Shown: positions 1 to 11,504 of the stretch, piece after piece
Layout of the letters: each line of letters begins with the position of its first letter
How positions within the stretch are numbered: position 1 is the stretch's first letter
NCBI GenBank assembly: GCA_027943335.1
Contig: BSBK01007736.1
Location: forward strand, 1 to 64,000
Direction: 5' to 3'
Source of the DNA: Chamaecyparis obtusa
Taxonomy: Eukaryota > Streptophyta > Pinopsida > Cupressales > Cupressaceae
Length of the DNA: 64,000 bases
The notes under the pieces: model-generated
What the model was told of the DNA's origin: nothing
Database searches by the model: none
The model's input: only the letters and a program-made list of their open reading frames with translations
Translations under genes and position numbers: made by a program

Positions 1-1000
1 AAGAGAGAGTTAGAGAGAGAGGAAGAGGAGAGAGAGAGAGAGGAGAGAGAGTGAGAGAGAGGAAGAGGAGAGAGGGAGAGAGAGATAGAGTGAGTGTCTG
101 TGTTTTTAAATTTATGTTTTGGTTCAACTAAATTTATGTTTTGGTTTTCTAAATTTATATTTTGATTTTCTAGGTTTAGTGTTTCATAAAGTAACTTTTT
201 ATCTAGGTTTACGTTTTTGTTTTATTATCTAGGGTTTTAGTTTTCTATGTAGGGTTTTGCAATGTAATTTTGTATACCTAAATTTTACTAGTTTTCTACT
301 TTATTACAGTAATTTACTTGAAGTAAATTGTAATAAAAAAGAATTACAACTTTGAAAGATAAAATATAAAATTAAATTTATGCAATAATTTTGAAAATAA
401 CCATAAACATAGCATGAACTAAATTTTGTTTTGGTTTCTATTTATTTATATTAAATGATTTTCTAAAATTTGGTTTTCTAAGATAATAAAAAACAACAGT
501 ACGTAGAGAGGAGAGAGAAAGAGGAGAGAGGGAGAGAGAGGAGAGATAAAGATGAGAGAGAGAAAGAGAGAGTGAGAGAGAGGAAGAGAGAGAGTGTCTG
601 TGTTTTTAAATTTATGTTTTGGTTGAGCTAAATTTATGTTTTGGTTTTCTAAATTTATATTTTGATTTTCTAAGTTTAGGGTTTCGTAAATTAATTTTTA
701 ATCTAGGTTTAATGTTTTGTTTTATTATCTAGGGTTTTGGTTTTCTATGTAGGGTTTTGCAATATAATTTTGTATATACCTAAATTTTACTAGTTTCCTA
801 CTTTAGTATGGTAATTTACTATGGAAATTGAAATAAAAAAGAATTACAACTTTGAAAGATAAAATATAATTAAATTTATGCAATAATTTTGAAAATAAAA
901 TTAAATGATACATTTTTAAATTAAAAATAACCTGAAACTACACATTTAAAAAAACAAAAATCATAAAAAAATAATAAAAAAGAATAGTATGTACCTATAA
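1..1000. repeat. Two-copy 500-bp tandem duplication with GA-rich microsatellite heads
   Basis: Bases 1-90 and about 503-596 are GA-rich low-complexity blocks. Each is followed by the same AT-rich sequence: the motif TGTCTGTGTTTTTAAATTTA ends its TCTG at 100 and again at 600, giving an offset of exactly 500. Homology continues through repeated ATTTATGTTTTGGTT and TCTAGGGTTTT motifs to roughly 890. No coding potential is visible. Confidence 0.85.
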
Positions 1001-1138
1001 AATGAAAAAAATGGCAGGTGTGGTCGACAGGGGAAGCTAAACCGGGTGCTCGAGCTGTATCAAACGTGATTCCATTTTTGCTGTGGATGAAAATGACAAG
1101 AATTTCATTTAAAACAAAAAAATATATAGATTTTCAAA

Positions 1139-1320
1139 ATGGGCACCTGATTTGTTCAAATCAGGGGCCCGTTTTGAACAAATCGAGCGCCCATTTTGCT
1201 TTGGGTGCCTGATCCTAAACGAGCGTCCGATTTTTAAACAGGCGCCCAATTTGAAAAATTGCTTCGGGCTCCCGAAGCTAAATGGGTGCCCGATTTGTAA
1301 ATATCAGGCGCCCGATTTGT
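1139..1320. repeat. GC-rich cluster of degenerate GGCGCCCGATTTG boxes and small hairpins
   Basis: A GC-rich island in AT-rich DNA. It holds about eight variants of a box resembling GGCGCCCGATTTG, in both orientations and with spacers of 10-25 bases. Two perfect inverted repeats are visible: CCTGATTTG/CAAATCAGG with a 2-base loop near 1145, and CTTCGGG/CCCGAAG with a 2-base loop near 1262. Short reading frames cross it, but nothing in them resembles a protein family. It could be part of a decayed LTR or a foldback element. Confidence 0.6.
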
Positions 1321-1659
1321 ATTACTTATTTTCCTCCGCTGCGGACTTCCGCGGAATTGGCCCCCAACTCCGAACACACACCCATTGAGAAAGTTCAGAT
1401 ACATAACTTTATGTGTGAAACACTACCCACCAATTTGAATATTAATAGGCTCTCTAAGATCTTGTGCGAGGTCAATTTCTACACAAACCATTTTTTCAAG
1501 ATGAGTGTGGTAAAAATACTCAGGATTGGTAGGGTAGTATGAAAAAGAGGCCAACCAGACACAAGAAAATTAGGACATTATATCCAAATGGGGACTTTGA
1601 GTTTTTTTGTCATTAGAGATAGAAAAGTACTATGACTATGGCTAGAAAATAAGGAGAGA

Positions 1660-1975
1660 AGTGTGAACAAATCAAGGGCCATGATTGAGAACTCCCTCAA
1701 CATGTGAAGAGTTCCCAAAATGGAATAGGACACTATCAAGGTGAACCCCATGAGGGAGCCAAGATTTGGAAACCCAATCCTTAAGAACACTTTCAGAAGG
1801 GACTCTACCCACAAAGTAACCAATAAAAGTATATTTTTGTAGCCATTCATAGGCTTTGTCAAAATTTGGTAAAGGTAAAATGATAGTTGGAGAAGTAGAA
1901 GGCTTACCTCATGAAACACTTTGGGGATGAATTTCCTAGGATGCTTTCTTGGTGAAGCGATTAACACCTACAACC
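1660..1975 (-). pseudogene. DUF4283-like LINE ORF1 (gag-like) fragment, degraded
   Basis: Reading the minus strand from about 1867 down to 1675 gives a peptide running from FDKAYEWLQKYTFIGYFVG through VLKDWVSKSWLPHGVHLDSV to VLNHGP. This has the pattern of the DUF4283 domain found in plant L1 LINE ORF1 and related zinc-knuckle proteins: an aromatic and Gly-rich start, a central W..W.P.G block, and a hydrophobic-Gly-Pro end. The frame is broken by stops both before and after the fragment, for example just after HGP. The longest open frame at this spot (1578-1967) is in a different frame and is probably a shadow. It is most likely a dead retroelement piece; the family call rests on recalled pattern only. 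Confidence 0.5.
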
Positions 1976-3170
1976 AACTTTTTGACACCAGTAGAAATTA
2001 CTGAGCCAAATATGATTGAAGCCATTAAAAATAATTGAAATTATCACAATAAATGTGGTGTGATGGTATTGGTAGAAGGAAATAGTACGAGAACCATAAG
2101 GAAACCCTAATAAAACCTATATGGATGCACAAGATGAAAAATTTGCAGATATCTATTCATGCACCTCTCTCCAAGATAATTTTTTTAGAGAAATGGTGTT
2201 AACATCAAAAGGATGTCTCAAATACAATGAAAAGAAATGCATTCCAGAATGCATACAACTCAGTCAAGAATAGTGATATTTAAAGATATACATAAATCAA
2301 TTCCCTAACCATCATATTTTTGCAAGATAAGGACAAATTGTCAAGACACCAATATACAAAGGAGCATATATTAAAAATAATGACTTTCCTGGTCAAGAAA
2401 GTGGAAAATTTTATTTTAATGTTATTATAATAGATAACATCAAAGCCATGATATAAGGAGTAGTGACATAAAGGGTTTTAGATAGTCAAAAGGAAATTGA
2501 GTAATCAAAACCAAGGAAGTCAATAAAGTGCCATTGATAATATTAAAGAGGCAATGAAAGAAACTCTGAGGGAAAATATGTTAGATAGAAAATTAAACCA
2601 AGTTATTTTAACTATCCAATACAATGAAGAACATTTAATTATGATGGTCAGGAGTATTTGAAGAAACTATTAGAAAAGAATTCATGATTTTCTAAGAAAA
2701 GGTAGTTAAGGAACATGACACATGCATGAGAAAAAAATGATGAGAGAGCACACACAAAAGTCCAATGTACAAGACAATGCTATGAAAAATTAGATGACAT
2801 GGAGATCATATAAAATTAAATTATTCAGTGCATTAAGTAATAGTAAAATAATGCCAAAGGAGTTTCAAAGTAATATACAAAGGTAATGAGGAGAAGGATC
2901 TATTATAAATAGAAATGACAAGGTATATAGAGGACAAGACCTCTATCATGATAGAGATAGATAATGAAGCTTGATGATTGCTTCTAAATGAGCAATAATA
3001 GTGATATTTAATGAGAAAAATAGTGATTTTGCAGTTTAAGGTGTCTACTGTCAAAGTAACAAATATGGAATAGAACGTATTTTGACAATTAAAATGAATA
3101 ATACAATAATAAAATCATGAATACCATAGACATAGGAAAATATGTGTAACCTTTATTTCATTTCACCTAC
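1976..3170. other. AT-rich DNA, no recognisable feature
   Basis: No reading frame over about 75 codons resembles a known family, and no repeat structure stands out. The small minus-strand frame at 2833-3054 is AT-driven and has no recognisable motif. Confidence 0.6.
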
Positions 3171-3177
3171 AGTTGAT

Positions 3178-3885
3178 CATTATGTGTGAATGATTGACCT
3201 TATTTATCATGTTATTTATCTTCAAGATTTTTTATACTTTATCATTAAGATACCAGTTGAACCCGTAAGGGGTTGTGTTGATGCATTTTTTTGGTGCCTC
3301 TAAACAACATATGAATATAGGGTTAGTATTATTTACAATAATTATACTTTTTGATTTGGATCTGGAAAATGTTGTGACCTATGCTCTTCTCTCAAACATC
3401 TATGTAGAAGTGGGAAGGCGGGGAGAGCATCAGAAGGTAAGGAAAATTATTGAACATAAATGAATTAAAAAGATACCTAGATTTAGTTGGATTGAATACC
3501 ATAATATAGTACACATGTTTTTTTTGTGTAGGAGACAAATCACATCCAAAAACATAGGACATCTATGAAAAGTTGGAAAATTTTGCCTAAGAGATGACAA
3601 TGACATGTTATTTTCTAGATTCAAGACATCTGCTTAGTGATGTACAAGAGGAAGAAAATTAATTTTTTCTTTGTCCTCATAGTGAAAAGTTGGTGATTGC
3701 ATTTGGTTTGTTAAACACCCCACATAGTACAATTAATATTATAGTTGTTAAGAACCTTTGAGTATGTATTGATTTCCACACTTCAACAAAATATATCTCT
3801 AAGATTATTACAAGAGAAATAATTTTGAGGGATGAAAAATGTTTCCATCATTTTTAATACAGAGAATGTTCTTGTGGAGATTTAA
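3178..3885 (+). pseudogene. PPR protein pseudogene, C-terminal E/E+ and DYW region
   Basis: The plus-strand translation, with a few frame changes and stops, follows the C-terminal end of a plant DYW-class pentatricopeptide repeat protein. In order it shows a HYVxMIDLI segment near 3178, a KIPVEP segment near 3250, and an ALLSNIYVEVGRRGEHQKV segment near 3390 (E motif). Next come KKIPRFSWIE near 3470 (E+), SEKLVIAFGLLNTP near 3685 with the HSE of the deaminase-like site, and a final ECSCGD near 3865. Intact relatives act in plastid or mitochondrial RNA editing. Here stops interrupt the frame at about 3463 and again after VKNL, and the second Cys of the C-x-x-C metal site is replaced by Phe (CIDFH). 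No intact N-terminal PPR array lies upstream, so this is a non-functional fragment. Confidence 0.8.
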
Positions 3886-4269
3886 ATTAGTGATACTAAA
3901 TGAAGAAATCTAAAAATATGCATGTGTTATACTAATGTGCAGTGTGTTAGGCTTTCTATAATAGTAAAGGGACAATGTTTTATTTTTTCAGTTTTTAGAT
4001 TTTTGTTTTGAGTATTTGGCAATCTAAACCATGTTGTCAGATTTATAAAATTAGATGTATGGAGTGAAATGTAGATCAATATTATATATTGAGTATATAT
4101 CAAAGACCTATTTTATGATATCATGGAAAATTTAGGATGTTGGAATAGGAAGAAAAGCATGGAAGGTGTATCATACTAAGAATAAAAAATAAAATCCTAT
4201 GTTGACATAGCTTCAAGATATATATTGTTATGATATATCTACAAATGAGAAGCACATGCACCTTTAAAA

Positions 4270-4662
4270 AATAATGCCATGTTCAATTTTTATTTTGTTA
4301 TTGAAATCTAGTGCTTGTTCTAGTAGCTTGTATCAATCAAGGACATCCATTATGCATCAATAATGCTCCATTATTGGGGAATCCTATGATAGCCCTTCAT
4401 TTTATTGAATTAATTAGTTTCTTCATCCCTCAAACCTACACATGTCAACATACAAAAAAATCATAAAAGTAACATGGTTTGAGCTAAGATTTAATTGTTT
4501 CATTTCTAATAAAAGCATTAGGGCCTTCCTATCATAACCATGAACAAAAATCCATATAATCATATTTTTCCTTGAACATCTCATTGGTGATTTTTTTTCA
4601 AATACTTCATTAGCCTTCTCTATTCTCCATACATGTCAAAAAGAGCACTCCTCAAAAGGATA
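4270..4662 (-). pseudogene. PPR protein pseudogene, internal repeats
   Basis: The minus strand reads, with two frame changes, SALFDMYGE near 4655, KANEVFEKK near 4610, then YDRKALMLLLEMKQLNLSSN with HVTFMIFLYVDMC from about 4540 to 4420, and IMEHYxCIMDVLD near 4370 with LLEQALDFNNKIKIE ending near 4285. This is the order expected for the last PLS-type PPR repeats of a plant organelle RNA-binding protein. Stops and frameshifts show it is dead. It contains its own copy of the HYxCMxD segment that also starts the plus-strand fragment at 3178, so the two fragments are paralogous copies rather than two halves of one inverted gene. Confidence 0.72.
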
Positions 4663-5519
4663 ATTGATTAAACCCTACTTTTAATTATCTCCACATGGAT
4701 CTCTATCCCTTATTTGAGTTAAAAGCACAAGTTGGTAGAATTCTAGCAAGTGTATTTGAGCTGAGGTTTATATCTACTAGTCTTTTTTATGGTAGAACTG
4801 CAAGGCCTCATTTGTCAATCCATTTTTACAAACTACTAGTTTGCACTTAATGTGTATGGTTCACGTGTATGTTTTACTTTTCTGTTTGACGTTCCAGATG
4901 TGGTTGTAGGACAAAGTCGTAGTTACTTTCTTAGAAAGATCCAAATAATTTACAAATCCTTGCCATTGTTTGTTATATTTATACATTTATGTACATGCTC
5001 ATCTTTTGTGCAAGATTTCAGGTAGTGGGCATCGACTTCCCTAAATTGCCAGGATGAGTGTACCCTATCACAATATCTCAATGGTAAGAGAGGGGAGATA
5101 ACATACAAGTCCAAATCCTAACCTAAGCCTTTTATTATCCTAAAATAGTGGACAAGTATCTAATTGGTTAACCTTCTAAATTCGTCAAGGTGACATCATT
5201 CATTAACCCTTCCTTTGAGTGTGATTTTTGGTTTTTTGGGTTTAGTCAAATTTTCCTACGTGATTTCATGCAATGTGGTTTGATGTGATTTTGTGTTAAA
5301 AATGAATTAAATATTTAATTAAGAGTAATTAAATGATTGTGTGATTTAATCTTATTAAATAGTGAAATATTAAATATGAGGGTATTTAACTAATGAGAGT
5401 TAATTAAATACTTTTGTTTATTTAAAGGGACTTAATTAAAAAGTCTAATTATAAGAATAGAGGATTTAATTAATTACTAAATCCAAATTTTAATTTAAAG
5501 GCATAATCTAATAGAAGTG
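4663..5519. other. AT-rich DNA, no recognisable feature
   Basis: No protein-family match or clear repeat is seen. The 5280-5500 stretch is very AT-rich, with many TTAATTAA-like words. Confidence 0.5.
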
Positions 5520-6245
5520 ATGTTCTCAGCAAGCTAGGTCAATTGTAGCTCAGCAAGATCATAAGTATGATCTTTCTTCACCATTTCCATGCCTAGTCAA
5601 CAGATATACAAGGAACACTGTCTACCCTGCTAGACTGGTAGAATTTGTGAGCAATTACTCTCATTGCAAAATTAATTTCTAGATCAATGATTGTAGAGAT
5701 AGTCATCCATCTTTTGTTCCATACCACTTGAGTATTTTCTTGAATAATTTCCTTGCTTTGGCATCTCATTGTCTTTTTCCCTACAAGACTAGGGTAATTG
5801 ATGACTCAGTGTATCATCTCCTTTTTTATCTTAACCAGTCCACCCTCCAACCATATCTTCATGTCATGTATTCAACTCAACACAATCTTTATCCATTCAA
5901 TCTTAAATTTTTGTGAGAAATCAAGAGCATGTACTAACCCTTGCTCAGTAACCTTCTAGTGTTCAGCCTTCAACACACCATTGTTGCATAGCTTGTCATA
6001 TGATTCTCTTAACTTGTAGTCTCCTATTTCTCTAATCTTTCACATGTAGCATGTTTGTACATCATTAATCATCATTACCTTAGGAGGGATCAATGATAGG
6101 GCACCCATGAGATCTCCCTTCACCGCACTTTCATGAATAACTTGAAATTTCTATAGTTTGCACGCATCATTTCTTACAAGTTGATCATTTAATACTTCCT
6201 TTCTTTTCTTCACAACTGCAGTAGATGAAAATGCCATATCTCTGA
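5520..6245 (-). pseudogene. Degraded open reading frame of unknown function, probably retroelement-borne
   Basis: The minus strand starting at about 6237 gives an extended decayed coding frame of about 235 codons. It begins MAFSSTAVVKKRKEVLNDQL and continues with segments such as ALSLIPPKV, KIREIGDYKLRESYDKL and INFAMRVIAHKFYQSSRVD. It is interrupted by about seven stops, yet codon-like order and residue composition persist, so it was once coding. I do not recognise the family. It lies on the same strand as, and downstream of, the coiled-coil and zinc-knuckle region at 6890-8160, so it may be a further part of that element or the start of a neighbouring one. Confidence 0.4.
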
Positions 6246-6889
6246 AATTTAGGGTTCAAATGATGAATTCAAGTTTCTCAGTAAATACCTTGTTCAAAGA
6301 TCTCTTAGATGTTTGGCACACTGTAAAGATCTTTGCAAATTACACTTAGCACAAATATCTCTAGTTAATCAATTTGAAATTGCTCTGCAAGTTCTCAAAT
6401 TACAAGTGAAATGAGAATAAATGGTAACATTCTTCTTTATAGACACTAAATAGTCAGATTAGGGCTTCATTAAATGATGCATACATTGAGTAGGTGTATA
6501 CAAATGTCTCAACCTTCTTATATTAACTCAGTAAACATGAGCTTAGTCAATACTATAATTCAGCTTTAGATCGGTACATATCACATCTCGGCTATCATAG
6601 GAGCTCGACATACACTAGTGACTCAGTCACTATGGACTAAAATACTGATGCTCAACATCAGATATACAATATGACTTCCTTCTAAAATCTATCCTAATGC
6701 ATCTTAATTTATGTAGATATGGAGTTTAACCTATCAAATGTTAGGAACTGATGTAAAATAAATCATTGTAAGATTCAATTCCACACATACCTTATTTTCT
6801 TAGTTTGGAGTAGTGTGATCACCTAATCTATTGGATTGGGTGACCTCAGGCTCATTGGTTCCACTACTACTTGCTTCCTCTTTATTTTT

Positions 6890-7440
6890 CCATATCTTGT
6901 TCATTTGGTTTCTCATATGTTCAATAGTCTCTTCAAATCTTGACTTGTTCATTTCTCGGTATATGTGCTCTGCAATCTCTTTTTATGTGACCAATTTTGT
7001 CGCATTTGTAATAGACCAGACTTCCACTCATCCAACTCTTGGATTTGCCTCTGAAATGTGTCTTCAAACAATTTACTCCAATATGACCATATTCTCCATA
7101 ATAATGACAATTATACCATGTATTGCAGTCCCAATTGTATGTGTTACCTTTCCTACGTGCTTTAGTCTACTTATGGGATGTCCACTTAGCTTTAGATCTA
7201 CACACTTGTGCTTTATGACTATATTTCTAACAGTTAAAATAATGTCCTTGAAATCTAGGTGAGGTAGGTGGATGGCTGACATTTGACCTGCATGCATGTG
7301 CCTGATGTCCACATTTCTTATAATTAAAACAATTTCTAGTGAAATTTTGTTTAGGATTGGGCTTACCATTTTTTCTATTGTATATGTTTGTTGTGTGTCC
7401 TGACTTTCCACACTGATGACATGTAGGTTTCTTGTTCTTT
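6890..7440 (-). pseudogene. Gag-like CCHC zinc-knuckle array, degraded
   Basis: Minus-strand translation across shifting frames shows a series of retroviral-type zinc knuckles. One reads CHQCGKSGH near 7410. A second reads KKCGHQAHAC near 7310. A third reads YYGEYGHIGVNC near 7090, with one Cys replaced by Tyr. A fourth reads KCDKIGHIKRDC near 6990. Spacing is roughly 100 bases or more, with several stops between them. Knuckles of this type bind nucleic acid in the nucleocapsid part of retroelement Gag. The array lies downstream of the coiled-coil frames at 7439-8150 and a Met-tRNA primer site, which supports a Gag origin. Four knuckles is more than the one or two usual in plant copia or gypsy Gag. 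Confidence 0.55.
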
Positions 7441-8160
7441 AACTTCCTTTGTTCTCCACTCTTTGATATTTTCTTTCTTTAGTGGATGTTAGGTGCTCAT
7501 CATGTCCAAGTTGAGAAGTATCACTAGATCTTCTAGGTGACCTTAACAGTTCTTCAAAGTATTTCACAAATTCATTAGGCTTGTTCATCCTCTCATTGAG
7601 TTCTTTTTCTGATCTTAGTTCATTCTTTAGTTGGTTATTTTCAGATCTCAAATTTGTAATTTCCACATCTTTCCTATTGAAATCTTGATTAGCAAGTGAT
7701 AGTTGATTCACCAAGTCCAATTGATTGTTTGTCAACCTCTGCATGTCACATGTCCTTTCATAAAGTCTTATAGACATTTGTCTTTTATCTTCTTCAGTCA
7801 CTGTCTTGTCTTCTTTAGCTTTCTTTCTTTGTTCGGTTACTTCACAAAGTCTTACTGATTGTATTTCCTATTCTCTCTTAAGATATTTTATGTCTTCATT
7901 TAGTATGTTGTTTTTCTCCAACGGATCTATTATAGCTTTTTCATTTTTTAGTAGAATTACCATTGTCAAATAGACCTCTAATATCCTCTTCTTGATATTT
8001 TGTTTCATTTTGTTGAATTTCCAATTCTCTTCTTCTGCTTAAGGATTTCTTCAGTTCACTTTTGGCTGCTTCAAGATGATGTAATGAAAGATGAATGTCA
8101 ATCTTCTGATTCTCTATGATCTTTCCCAGCTTATAAACCTCCATCTCCAAGACCTTAACT
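7439..8160 (-). pseudogene. Gag-like coiled-coil region, broken
   Basis: Two minus-strand frames, 7941-8150 and 7439-7801, encode highly charged, heptad-like sequence. The first includes KLGKIIENQKIDIHLSLHHL; the second includes DVEITNLRSENNQLKNELRS. Both are rich in Glu, Lys, Asn and Leu, as expected for an extended coiled coil. A broken stretch separates them (about 7802-7940). The region begins about 35 bases downstream, in the minus direction, of a primer-binding site at 8193-8204, where Gag of an LTR retrotransposon should begin. No capsid-type gag domain was recognised, so the Gag call rests on position and the following zinc knuckles. Confidence 0.5.
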
Positions 8161-8192
8161 CATAAGTGATTAGACTTATTTTAAGAGACTTA

Positions 8193-8204
8193 GCTCTGAT
8201 ACCA
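8193..8204 (-). promoter_or_regulatory. Primer-binding site for initiator Met tRNA
   Basis: The minus strand reads TGGTATCAGAGC, the exact 12-base complement of the plant initiator-Met tRNA 3' end used by many copia elements. Two bases separate it from a putative LTR end (minus ...GCAACA), which marks the 5' LTR as lying to the right of 8207. Confidence 0.8.
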
Positions 8205-8206
8205 AT

Positions 8207-8707
8207 TGTTGCAAATCTATTATAGGAAAGTGAGATATTGAGAGGGGGGTGAATCAGATATCTACTAATAATTCCATTTTGACATAAATTCACTTGCATA
8301 ACATAACCATCAAAATCAATATTGAAATAGATCTAATAATCTAATATTCATCCATGAAATTGAAACATAACACAAAGATTTTGGTTACCTAGAAACCCTT
8401 GAAAGGAAAAACTAGGGTGGGGATGGCACCCATAAATCTTCACTACTGCAGTATTAAAGTTTTCCTATTAGAGCTATAAATTTTTAATCATAAAATAATG
8501 ATCTACCCTATGAGGGGTCTACCCTACTAAGAGCTTAAAGAATTATACAATCTACCTTTGTAAGAGGATTTAAACTTACAACAAAGTAAGCACTCAGTTA
8601 AGAGATTTACTTGGGCCTTTTAGGATGAATCTATGAAGATATGTACCTTGATTCACCTATTAGAATGTCTCAGTACCTGATCCTTAAGTTTGCAATGTGA
8701 TGATGAT
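8207..8707 (-). mobile_element. Partial 5' LTR (R/U5 side) of an old copia-like element, interrupted by the gypsy insertion
   Basis: The LTR begins on the plus strand with TGTTGCAAATC, directly next to the primer site, and contains GAGAGGGGGGTGAATCAG near 8237, a motif seen near the transcript start of plant copia LTRs. At 8703-8707 it is cut by the large gypsy element and appears to resume at 21307. The outer end was not located because a second LTR interrupts it at 21934. Confidence 0.55.
8703..8707. repeat. Target-site duplication ATGAT (left) of gypsy element
   Basis: ATGAT directly precedes the LTR start TGTTGG and recurs exactly at 21302-21306 after the other LTR. Confidence 0.9.
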
Positions 8708-11266
8708 TGTTGGTTGTGGATTATTCCCTTTGATCTTCAACTTGCAGATTTACACTTTGATGGATAATTTAAATAAAATTCTGACTCTATCACCACTCCA
8801 AAGTCCACAAGGAAGAGGGCCAGCTGACAAGGATCAAAAGATCCTTCTACAATTTGAGCTTCAGTGCTCAGGTGGGTGTACCCTTGACTCACTTCTTCAA
8901 AGGAGTCTAAAACAATATTCCACTATATCTCATATAAAATTGTTAAAGATTTATCAAATAATGTTTGTGTTTGTAGTTATTAACCATGCATACCTCAAGA
9001 GGAAGGACCAGTGCCTTATCCCAGGGCTCAGAGTCACCTAACTATATACCTCAACTGAATACCTCAAATCAAACACAATGAAATCTTAGGTAAGTGCTTT
9101 GCCTATTACCCCTTTCCCTCAAGCACAAGGACATCAAATTATACACCTGACTGCAAACTCACTGAATTCACCTAGAAGACTTTAATCCTAACTTTATTAG
9201 GAACTCAAAGATAAATTCAAAATACTCTTTGTTTACCATATGTTAGCACACTTTGTGAAACTAACATATATGAGCTCAGAGACAAGCAAGAAGACATACA
9301 CAAGATACAAGATTGGGATTCAAAATGTTCTCATTAACACAATCAGAATCAACATACAATCAGAATGATACCAAGATTAGAAAAGTCACAAAATCACACT
9401 TCTATCAGTATATTATAGTAAAAAATGAGGGACCAAAAGCAACAATGTTTTGGAACCCCTTGGAACTGACAAAATTTTATAAATTATACCACTAGCTACC
9501 TTGGGATCCTCAAGATTGGATGCAACAAGCTTCAGACAGCTAGGGTTAGGGTCTCAACCACCCAACCTATCAGAAATGGTCTAAAAAGTTATTATAGGGG
9601 TGGGAAACATAGTCAATCAGGAAAGAGGAAATCTTGAACTGATCCACAATCATGAAATTCTTCTCTGCAAGTACAGGGCATCACAAAATTAGGATCAAAA
9701 GGACACCCTACAACAAGCCTTGAGCCCACAACTGAAATGGTACAAGCTTTGCAAATAATCCAACAGCACCCTGGACAACACCGTAAATGGCAAACTAGTC
9801 ATATCTCACCGAACAGGGTCATTTTTGTAATGAATTGCATAAATTTGGTACTTTCTAGTCGCTGGAAGTTCTCAAAAAAATTTGAATTTGAACCACAATG
9901 GCTAAATCCTTGGCAACTACAGAGAATGATTGCCCACGTTCAAACTGAGACCAGCTTTAAAACACAACCGTCTGATCAATCTCTCTTCGCGGCTTAAGAC
10001 TCTCCTCTAAAAGTGGCCCCACCAGACTTAGCGAATTGGCGACAAAGGACCTTCACCAATTCATGAAACATTTCACTCCTTCGCTAAACAACTTAGCGAC
10101 TTCCCGACCACCATTCGCGCAATCGCTAGAAAAACTAGAAAATCCTCTTATCTTCTCGCAAGTGTGCAAACACATTAAATTTGTTGGCACCACCAGATTT
10201 TACATTTCTACCAAACCTCAGACCCCACCTGGGCCTGCCTGGTGCCACATGTCACTAAACCATTCATTGATCCACACCCAGTCACTAGCATAGGACCCAC
10301 TTACCATAAGCTTTTGAAATGAACAGTTGGCGTAAGATCTCATGGCTCTGAAAAATCCCATGCGAACTTACGCCAGCCGTAGGATCCATCCTTATCACAG
10401 ACCCTTCTAACAATGGCACCACCTCTCAGCACATCCACATCAACCAATAAGAAACCTCCAACTGCAAGCACGCATGTCACACTAGACCCACTGAGTACAA
10501 CAGGCAACCTGGAAAAATGGAGTAAAATCTGACGGATGGCGCATGATCGCAAAGGCTTGGAATATTCCTTGCGATCATACGCCAACCGTTAGATTAAAAG
10601 CTTTCAATGTGGGCCCTCTAACATAAACCAACTTATCAACATGTGGACAAATGAAAATGTGCCAACTTAGAATAGTGTGGCACATAAGAACTACCTGGCA
10701 AACAGGACCCATCGACGAATTGCCACCTGACAAAAAGTAACATCAATGGCTGGCATAAGATCTCATGGCTCTGACAAATCCCATGTGAACTTATGCCAAC
10801 CATCGATCTTCTGACACTGTCAGGTCCCACTGAGCCTTCAGAAATTTAGGTCCCACTGACACACACACAATCACTAACCCATGGACCAATCACAAAATGC
10901 TGACAAGGCATATGGTAGGTGGACCCACTGATAACTCCGCAAGATAAAGCCAAGATCCTTAGGAAAAATATTAAAATCACAGGGCGTGATTGCGGACTTA
11001 GGAAAAATAAGGGGACCCACCGGAGAGAAAGACTAACTGTGAACTGGGGTGACGTGGAAACTTAAAAGGTACATGCAAAAGAGGCATTTAAGTGACCCGT
11101 GAAAAGTTAACATGTGAAAAGAATAAAGCTAGGGCACATTTGAGTTTTGAAACCTAACAGCTAGATTCTGAACGTTTTGCCTAAGGTTTAACCAGGGAGC
11201 AGAAAAATCATTGCAGAGAGCAGGGGAAAAGACTAGGAGCCATGAAATTTTTTGCACATGCTAACA
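8708..11266 (-). repeat. 3' LTR of the gypsy element
   Basis: Near-identical over its length to 18761-21301. It starts TGTTGGTTGTGG and ends GCACATGCTAACA. The central part carries three palindromic modules (10324-10806) and clusters of TTCGCTAA/TTAGCGA words near 10025-10125. No clear polypurine tract is visible just inside the LTR at 11267, which is unusual for an element otherwise complete. Small frames inside, such as 8697-9041, 9737-9997 and 10036-10293, have no family match and are not called genes. Confidence 0.92.
10324..10806. repeat. Three palindromic modules in the 3' LTR
   Basis: The modules lie at 10324-10379, 10527-10594 and 10743-10806. Each is a 55-70 base imperfect inverted repeat. 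The first and third share the left arm TAAGATCTCATGGCTCTGA and close with CTTACGCC or CTTATGCC. The middle one pairs ATCTGACGG with CCGTTAGAT outside and GGCGCATGATCGCAA with TTGCGATCATACGCC inside. Substitutions often occur on both arms, so most pairing is kept. Confidence 0.8.
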
Positions 11267-11504
11267 GTGGCTCTGTCTGGGGATGTATGCCTCCTGCAGG
11301 CATAGCAAGGATTTAGAATCATTGGTTGAAGTAGACCATCCCACAGGACAAAAATTTTAGACAACAAGGAACAAGCAGGGAAAGACAAGCAACAAGACCG
11401 GAAACTTGATAGACCAGGGAAAAACAAGGTAGGGGCAAGCAACCTATATACAAGAATTTACAAGATGTACAACCCTAACTACTATTCATGGAAAATAGAG
11501 TACT

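Noticed and set aside
3178..4662. A single PPR gene split by an inversion of about 1.2 kb
   Set aside because: The minus-strand fragment carries its own copy of the HYxCMxD segment, so the pieces overlap in content and cannot be two halves of one gene.
8193..8204. A tRNA gene suggested by Met-tRNA-like sequence
   Set aside because: Only the 12-base primer complement is present; there is no cloverleaf around it. The same holds at 55504.
9737..10293. Small genes inside the gypsy LTR
   Set aside because: Frames are not conserved between the two LTR copies and carry no family pattern.
10324..10806. CRISPR-like or other spaced direct repeats
   Set aside because: The modules are palindromic, irregularly spaced and confined to LTRs of a plant retroelement.
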